Shown here one piece after another: positions 56,877-64,000 of a stretch of 64,000 nucleotides of DNA. Under the pieces are notes generated by a model. That model did not search any database. It was not told the DNA's origin and was given only the letters and a program-made list of their open reading frames with translations. The translations under genes were made by a program, and so were the position numbers. Origin of the DNA: Microcaldota archaeon (GTDB taxonomy: Archaea; B1Sed10-29; B47-G15); contig QMVG01000003.1 in NCBI GenBank assembly GCA_003660975.1, forward strand, positions 53,235-117,234, read 5' to 3'. How positions within the stretch are numbered: position 1 is the first letter of the stretch; each line of letters opens with the position of its first letter.

Positions 56877-57590
56877 TTATTTATAAAATTGTATCACTTT
56901 GTCAGCAATTGAAGTGAAGAGCTCCGAGCTTCCGGCAGCAATAGGTTTTCCTTCATCAGAACTCCTTGATATTTCTGCTTCTAGCGGAATACTTCCTAAA
57001 AAGGTCACGTTTTCCTTCTCTGCAAAGCGCTTTACATTGCCAGAGCCGAATATTTTGCCAGACATGTTTTCAATAACTCCTATGACCTCTATGCCAAAGC
57101 TCCTGCACATGTTTAAGGCTTTTTTGACATCAAGCAGCGAAACCTCCTGCGGTGTTGACACAATTATTGAGGCGGCATTTTCTTTTAGTAGCTGCATAAC
57201 TGTGATGGTTTCATCTCCTGTGCCAGGAGGCAAATCAACTATCAGAAAATCAAGTTCAGGCCACTTAATATCCTGAACAAATTGTTGGATTAACTTGCTC
57301 TTCAAAGGCCCTCTCCATATAACAGCGTCTTTCTCATCTTTTAGGAGAAATGCCACTGAGACAACGAATAGGTTTTCATTATACTGAATTGGCGATATCT
57401 TGTCTCCATCTACCTTTAGCCTCTTTCCTTCAAGGCCGAGCATTTTAGGCACATTTGGGCCGTGGATATCTGCGTCTAAAAGGCCAACACGCTTCCTTTT
57501 TGAGAGAGCAACCGCAAGGTTTACTGCAATCGTTGTTTTGCCCACTCCTCCTTTATTGCTCATAACAAGAATTATTTTCATAGTTATCAC
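56877..57590 (-). CDS. Mrp/NBP35-family P-loop ATPase
   Basis: VMSNKGGVGKTTIAVNLAVAL; LDADIHGPNVPKMLG; LIVDLPPGTGDE. Confidence 0.94.
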   Translation of the reverse strand: MITMKIILVMSNKGGVGKTTIAVNLAVALSKRKRVGLLDADIHGPNVPKMLGLEGKRLKVDGDKISPIQYNENLFVVSVAFLLKDEKDAVIWRGPLKSKLIQQFVQDIKWPELDFLIVDLPPGTGDETITVMQLLKENAASIIVSTPQEVSLLDVKKALNMCRSFGIEVIGVIENMSGKIFGSGNVKRFAEKENVTFLGSIPLEAEISRSSDEGKPIAAGSSELFTSIADKVIQFYK

Positions 57591-57640
57591 TAATATTAGC
57601 CCACAATGCTTTTAAAAACTCTTGTTGCTTAATCTCTAAC

Positions 57641-58165
57641 ATGGAGGAGATAGAGGTAAAGGTAATAGAGGTTGACGACTCAGTTTTGAATAAGTTGGAC
57701 AGCATGGGCGCTAGAAGGTTATTGGATGCTGATGTAATTGTAGTCAAATATGATTTTCATGACAGGGCTCTGCAATCTCAAGGTGCGAGTCTGAGGCTGG
57801 AGAAACAAGGTGATGAGTCAAAGATAAGCTTTAATAAGATAGTTGAAAAAGGCGGGAAAAAGATATTAGCAGAAATAGAAACAAAATTAGATGATTTTGA
57901 TTCTATGGACGGCATTTTAAGGGCTATTGGCATGGAGAAAGTGCAGCAGTATAAGAAGCATAGAATAGCTTTTGAGTTTGGAGATTTTTCAATCGCTTAT
58001 GAAAAGTATGAGGGAATCCCAGCACTGCTTGAAATAAAAACAAGCGACATAGACAAGGTATATGAGCTTGTAAGAAAGCTGGGCATAGACGAGAGAAAGG
58101 TAAAAAATTGGAGCACAGAGGAACTTTTTGACTATTATGATATAACTAATCTACTGCAAGTCTAA
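57641..58165 (+). CDS. CYTH-domain (class IV adenylate cyclase-like) protein
   Basis: MEEIEVKVIEVD; ASLRLEKQGDESKISFNKIV; YEGIPALLEIKT. Confidence 0.85.
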   Translation: MEEIEVKVIEVDDSVLNKLDSMGARRLLDADVIVVKYDFHDRALQSQGASLRLEKQGDESKISFNKIVEKGGKKILAEIETKLDDFDSMDGILRAIGMEKVQQYKKHRIAFEFGDFSIAYEKYEGIPALLEIKTSDIDKVYELVRKLGIDERKVKNWSTEELFDYYDITNLLQV

Positions 58166-58286
58166 TCAGATCATAGAGTCTTCTTCTAAAATATAGGAAA
58201 TTCCACCATGGAGATTTGATTGAAGGTATAACCAAACCATATAAAAGGAATAAACTTAAATTGAATGATAGCAATAATAAGAATTT

Positions 58287-58604
58287 ATGAAGCCATTTAA
58301 ACAGGTTGTTGGGTGTCCTTTTTGTGGAGAGAAAACAATTAGTATGCTAATAATTCCAGGTCATTTTGAAGATAAGGTGAGTAGAGGAAGCGGACAGAAC
58401 AGTAGACAATCTGTTTATGTTAATGAAAAAAGAGAAATACTCACAGGTTGTTCTGCATGTGGTAAGAGCCTCAGCCAGGTAAAAAAAGCGCTTTCTGGGT
58501 TTTTAGAACAGCATGCCCAAAAAAAGTGTATAATGTGTGGCAAGAGACCTCCCCATCCTGGCTGGACAATGTGCGATGACTGCGCCGAAAAATTCGGGAA
58601 ATAA
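58287..58604 (+). CDS. Zinc-ribbon protein
   Basis: CPFCGEKT, CSACGKS, CIMCGKRPPHPGWTMCDDC. Confidence 0.65.
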   Translation: MKPFKQVVGCPFCGEKTISMLIIPGHFEDKVSRGSGQNSRQSVYVNEKREILTGCSACGKSLSQVKKALSGFLEQHAQKKCIMCGKRPPHPGWTMCDDCAEKFGK

Positions 58605-58651
58605 TCCATTTACATCTTTCCTTTTCCCCGTAGTCCTTTCTTTGCAACATA

Positions 58652-59344
58652 TCAGCGCCTGCGCCTTTTTCCTTTTTTGACCAAGCGTTCAAGCACCTTT
58701 CTTGTATCTCTTCTGTTTCCTGTTATTTTAGATAATTTAGATTTTATGGGCCTATGCAAAATATCATACTGCGTTTCAACTTTTATCATTTTTGGACGAT
58801 TTAATAAAGGCAGCCTTGCTCCTTGTTTTTTCAAATACGCTCTTTTTCTTAGGCCGTCAAAGTCATCAACAATGGTGACATTTTTTCCTTTTTTCATTAT
58901 TTCAGGGTCAAACTTTTTCACAGCACCGTCAGCACCTATCATCTTGCCTATAAACTCTCCTGCTTCTTTGCCGAGCGTCGTATGCACCAGGACTTTAAAG
59001 CCCTGCTCTTTTAATTGCTCTATTGGTCTCCTGATTTCTTCCAATCTATTCTCAGTCATGCTTGTCATCCACTCATCTAGGATTTTCCTCCCATAGGGGT
59101 CTTTTGATGCTTTGTCAAAAACATTTGCCACAATTTTTCTGGCCTCAGCTTCTTCTTTTTTGCTGAGCTTTCCTCTTTTCTCGTTTGCCTTTCTTATGAG
59201 CTCTCCAATCCGCTTGTATTCATCATCGCTGCATATGCCTCTTTCATACATTGCAGGTATGAACGAGAAAAAGTACTTTCTAGGAATTATAACTCCTGCT
59301 ACATCTATCAAGACTATTTTCTCACTGTCCTTTTTTCTTGCCAT
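58652..59344 (-). CDS. HAD-like hypothetical protein
   Basis: KIVLIDVAGVIIPRKYF; VLVHTTLGKEAGEFI; VTIVDDFDGLRKRAYLKKQGA. Confidence 0.6.
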   Translation of the reverse strand: MARKKDSEKIVLIDVAGVIIPRKYFFSFIPAMYERGICSDDEYKRIGELIRKANEKRGKLSKKEEAEARKIVANVFDKASKDPYGRKILDEWMTSMTENRLEEIRRPIEQLKEQGFKVLVHTTLGKEAGEFIGKMIGADGAVKKFDPEIMKKGKNVTIVDDFDGLRKRAYLKKQGARLPLLNRPKMIKVETQYDILHRPIKSKLSKITGNRRDTRKVLERLVKKGKRRRR

Positions 59345-59389
59345 GAAAATTATTTACAACAGAAAGAAATAAAAAGTTATGCAAGGATA

Positions 59390-60022
59390 TTACAAATTAG
59401 CAATGATGCCTGTGAGCTCTGTAATTGATTGCACCCTATTTTTGACATCAGGTCTTTTATTCTCCCTGTCTATCAAAATAGCCTTCATTCCTACGGATTC
59501 TGCTCCTCTTATGTCCTCTTCCAATGAATCACCAACCATCACTGCTTCATTTGCACTACAGCCAAGCTCTTCCAAAGCAATTTCAAATATCCTTTTTTCA
59601 GGCTTTAGGAAACCAACGTTGCATGACAGTATTATAACATCAAAAAGTTGCTTGAGCTTGAATCTCTCTTTTAGACTTTCATAACTTTGGCAGGATGTGT
59701 TGCTTAATACAGCTGTTTTATATCCTCTTTTTCTTAGCTCTTTTATGCCTAGCTCTGCATCCTTAAAGATGTGTATGTCTTTGATGATGAATGACTCTGC
59801 CAATTTGTGAAGCAATGCTGTATTATAAGGGATGCCTTCCTTTTCCAGAAATTCCCTGATTATTTCCTCAATGCTGTTTATCTTTCTCGTAAAGAAGCAT
59901 CTTTCAAATCGCTCTTTGAACTCTAAATTTTCTTCAATGCCCAGTGTATTGATAAATCTGTGAAACGGGGAATCACCATAGAAAACAGTATTCCAGCAGT
60001 CAAATATGAAAGCCCTTATCAT
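59390..60022 (-). CDS. HAD-superfamily hydrolase
   Basis: AFIFDCWNTVFYG; AVLSNTSCQSYE; KPEKRIFEIALEELGCSANEAVMVGDSLEEDIRGAESVGMKAILIDRE. Confidence 0.9.
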   Translation of the reverse strand: MIRAFIFDCWNTVFYGDSPFHRFINTLGIEENLEFKERFERCFFTRKINSIEEIIREFLEKEGIPYNTALLHKLAESFIIKDIHIFKDAELGIKELRKRGYKTAVLSNTSCQSYESLKERFKLKQLFDVIILSCNVGFLKPEKRIFEIALEELGCSANEAVMVGDSLEEDIRGAESVGMKAILIDRENKRPDVKNRVQSITELTGIIANL

Positions 60023-60044
60023 CTGTACACCAAAAATCAGTTAT

Positions 60045-63000
60045 GAAGGAGAAAGTACGCGAAGCAGCAAAGCCCTAGGCAAAGCCTATAGCAGAAGCAC
60101 GTCGAGCTTTTAGTACTTGCCGGCTGAACGCCTCGCCGAAGCTTGGCGCTTACACCGCAAGCCTATCAAACCCGTCTTCTACGGGCGCTCTCCCCCAGTG
60201 CATTACCTCCTTGCGGAGGATACACCGGGATGGCTGTCTATTTTTGGGGGGCGCTTCAGGCTTAGATGCTTTCAGCCCTTATCGCCTGGGGCGTAGCTGC
60301 CCAGCAATGCACTGTCGGACAACTGGTACACCAGAGGCCCCGACCCATTGTTCCTCTCGTACTCAACGGACCTTCCCCTCAGACAGCCCACACTCCCAGC
60401 AGATGACACCGTACTGTCTCGCGACGTACTGAACCCAGCTCGCGTGCGGCTTTGATGGGTGTACAACCCTACCCTTGGCAGCTGCTGCACTGCCAGGATG
60501 CCACGTGCCGACATCGGAGTTACAAACCGCGGGGTCGATAGGGACTCTAACCCGCGACAATACTGTTTCCCCCAGGGTAACTTTTCTGTCAGGACAGGCC
60601 CCCACCAAGAGGGCACTGTAGTTCGCTAGGCCCTGCTTTCGCACCTGCGTTCCTCTCTGTACGGAACACAGTCAAGCCGGCTTTTGCCCTTGACTCTCTA
60701 CGACCGATTTCTGACCGGTCTGAGCCGACCTTTGGGCACGCCTGATACCTTTTCAGGCGTGTGCCGCCCCAACCAAACCGCCCACCACATGCTGTCCCCT
60801 GCTTTCGCAGGGTGAACGATGTGGTTACGGACAGTTGGTATTACACCGTTGGCTCCACACTCCCCGCAGAGAGTGCTTCGAAGCCTCCCAACTATCCTAT
60901 GTATCCGCAAACACACCGTAACATGAGGCTGCGGTAAAGCTCCATGGGGTCTTCTCGTCCCACTGGGAGTCGCAGGCATGTTCACCTGCCAGTGATTTCA
61001 CCGGGTCCTTCCTGGGGACAGTGGGGGAGTCGTTACGCCCTTCATGCAAGCCGCCAATTAAGCGGCGAGGTATTACGCTACCTTAAGAGGGTCAGAGTTA
61101 CCCCCGCTCTTCACCAGCGCTTAGCCGGGTTGAACCCCGGTTTCACGTACTGGCAGTGAGCAGGCGTCAGCCCCAGTACTTACCGTTACCGGCTAGCTGG
61201 GACTTGTGTTTTTGGTAAACAGTCGCTCCCCCCTTGTCACTGCGACCTACCTTTCCCTGCAGAGCAGAGAAGGCAGGCATCCCTTCTACCGAAGATACGG
61301 GACTAATTTGCCGAGTTCCCTCAGGAAGGGTCGCCCGTCACGCCTTAGCCTTTTCAGCTAGGGGCACCTGTGCCAGTTCTAGGTACGGTCTTGGGGACTC
61401 CCATTTTCGCTCCCACTTTTCACGGGCTCTGGGACTCACCCGAACCGGCAAACGCCGGCCATTCGCAGTTTGGGCTGCTTCTCATCGTGACGATACTCCA
61501 CAGTCCTATCCTGCTTAGACATCGCGACGGCGATGCTCAGGCTATCCCAAAGCGTCATGGGAGCGACATGCGTTGCCGCAGGTATCCCCAAGGTACGGGA
61601 ATATTAACCCGTTTCCCTTTCCTCCGCGTCGGGTTACGAGCGGAGTTAGGACCGACTAACCCTCAGCTGATGAACATTGCTGAGGAACCCTGGCCCTTTC
61701 GGCGGAAGCGATTTTCACGCTTCTTTGCTGTTACTATCGGCAGGATTTTCATTGCCACGCGGTCCACACGACGTCACCGCCGTGCTTCTGCCCACGCAGC
61801 ACGCCTCTCTACCGCAGGAATTCTCAAGAATTCCTACCCAGGGTATCGGTACTTGGCTTAGCCCCGTCCATTTTCGGCGCCAGTTTCCTCGGCGGGTGAG
61901 CTGTTACGCATTCTTTAAAGGATGGCTGCTTCTAAGCCTACCTCCCCGCTGTCTGTGGAAACTGACCTCCTTTACCCTTTAACACTTAGCCAAGATTTAG
62001 GGACCTTAACCCTGGTCTGGGTTGTTCCCCTCACGGACACCAAGCTTACCCCGGTGCCCCGACTCCTGCCTTCTACGACGATAGTGCATTCGGAGTTTAA
62101 CAAGGAGGCCGAATCTCTCGACCCTTAACCTCCTAATTGGTGCTCTACCGCACTATCCATCTCCAGCAGGGTCATCCTACGGGATGTATCGAGAGGAGCC
62201 TGCTATCGCCGAGCTAGATTGGCCTTTCACCCCTACACCCAGGTCACCCGAGTGAGTTGATCTCAACACCGGTTGATGGCCTCCACCAGGTTGTTTCCCG
62301 GCTTCGCCATGCCCAGGTGTAGATCGCCCGGCTTCAGGTCTTGCCGCTGTGACTCAGGCGCTGTTAACACCTTCCTCCTCGCCCAGAGGGCTGCGAGGCA
62401 TTGGTTTCCCTTCGGCTTCCCCTCTTCGGGTTAACCTTGCCACAACGACAAACTCCCTGCCCAGTGCTTCATGACCGAAGATGCGACCCCGGATAATCCT
62501 CCCTCGTTGCCTTCGGGAGGAGTACCTTTTGAGCCGCATCGCCTGTCGCCACTTGGTTTCAGGCTCTTTTCACTACCCTTTCGGGTATCTCTTTCACCTT
62601 TCCCTCACGGTACTAGTTCGCTATCGGTCTTGGGGCGTATTTATAGTTGGGAGTTGGTTCTCCCGCCTTCACGCACCAGTCAAGGTACGCTACTCTTGGA
62701 CACTCCTAAGAACCTCTCTTTTCCTGCCTACGGGGGTATCACCCTGTAGCCCGCCCCGTTCCAGGGGACTTCGGCAGTTGAAAAGAAAGGTCCAAAGAGG
62801 CCAAATCCACATTGCATATACGTTGCCGCATATGCTTCAGATTGCTATCTTCCCTTTTCGCTCGCCGCTACTCAGGGAATCGCTGTTGCTTTCTTCTCCC
62901 GCGGGTACTAAGATGTTTCAATTCCCCGCGTTCCTGCTCCCGAAGGAGCAATTCGGGAATCCCAGGTTCAAAGGCTGCATGCGCCTACCCTGGGCTTATC

Positions 63001-63068
63001 GCAGCTTGCCACGCCCTTCATCAGCTCCCAAGCCGAGGCATCCACCAAGTGGCTTATTGCGCTTCTGC
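60045..63068 (-). rRNA. rrl: 23S rRNA (boundaries approximate)
   Basis: Conserved core incl. sarcin-ricin loop complement (ccattgttcctctcgtactcaacgga) and 5' region complement (gaggcatccaccaagtggc). Confidence 0.96.
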
Positions 63069-63205
63069 CATTACTGAAAAAGCTTTACCTAAGGCGCTCA
63101 CTGTTAATCGTGAGACGATTAGGGGGCTGCTTCGCATACTTCCTCATTGCGAACATAATGATTCGCTCGAAGGAATATGAAGCTTGGCTCCATATCCCTT
63201 TACGA

Positions 63206-63277
63206 TGGACCCGGAGGGATTTGAACCCCCGACCTCTTCCACGCCAAGGAAGCGATCTACCACTGATCTACGGGCCC
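63206..63277 (-). tRNA. tRNA-Ala(GGC) in 16S-23S spacer
   Basis: GGGCCCGTAGATCAGTGGTAGATCGCTTCC-TTGGCGT-GGAAGAGGTCGGGGGTTCAAATCCCTCCGGGTCCA. Confidence 0.93.
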
Positions 63278-63356
63278 AATCTCCGGGTCCCGTAATCAGT
63301 AAGCCCGATAGAGGATTTTGAGTTCCTGTGGGAAACCCCTTTGCACACATTATAGA

Positions 63357-64000
<644 letters not shown>

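Overview
This 64 kb window is archaeal chromosome. Evidence: archaeal-type 16S/23S/5S rRNA, NMD3, EndA, diphthine synthase, archaeal GlyRS/TrpRS, class III (pilin-type) signal peptides and TATA/BRE promoters. I cannot fix the lineage without a 16S search. Genes are dense and mostly housekeeping: ADP-forming acyl-CoA synthetase, tRNA synthetases, AMP phosphorylase/R15P isomerase, exonuclease III, family-4 UDG and Mrp ATPase. Among them are many lineage-specific basic coiled-coil or membrane proteins. RNA genes supported: a 16S(partial)-tRNA-Ala(GGC)-23S operon on the minus strand at the right edge, an unlinked 5S, tRNA-Ala(CGC), and an RNase P RNA. No CRISPR array, intact transposase or prophage was seen. 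Items most worth a second look: (1) a KaiC-like ATPase / V4R-like / divergent squalene-phytoene-synthase-like three-gene operon; (2) a small protein joining an Nre-like Cys4 N-terminus to a C-terminal half-rubrerythrin plus rubredoxin; (3) a protein-only RNase P (HARP) encoded 15 kb from a canonical RNase P RNA; (4) a radical SAM gene flanked by a perfect 30-bp repeat of the exonuclease III 5' end, leaving a 13-codon vestige; (5) a membrane-anchored winged-helix regulator with a CxC loop, divergent from a thioredoxin-CcdA fusion across a perfect palindrome; (6) a conserved five-cysteine spacing shared by two pilin-like PKD proteins and a third membrane protein nearby. All assignments come from reading the sequence; no searches were run.
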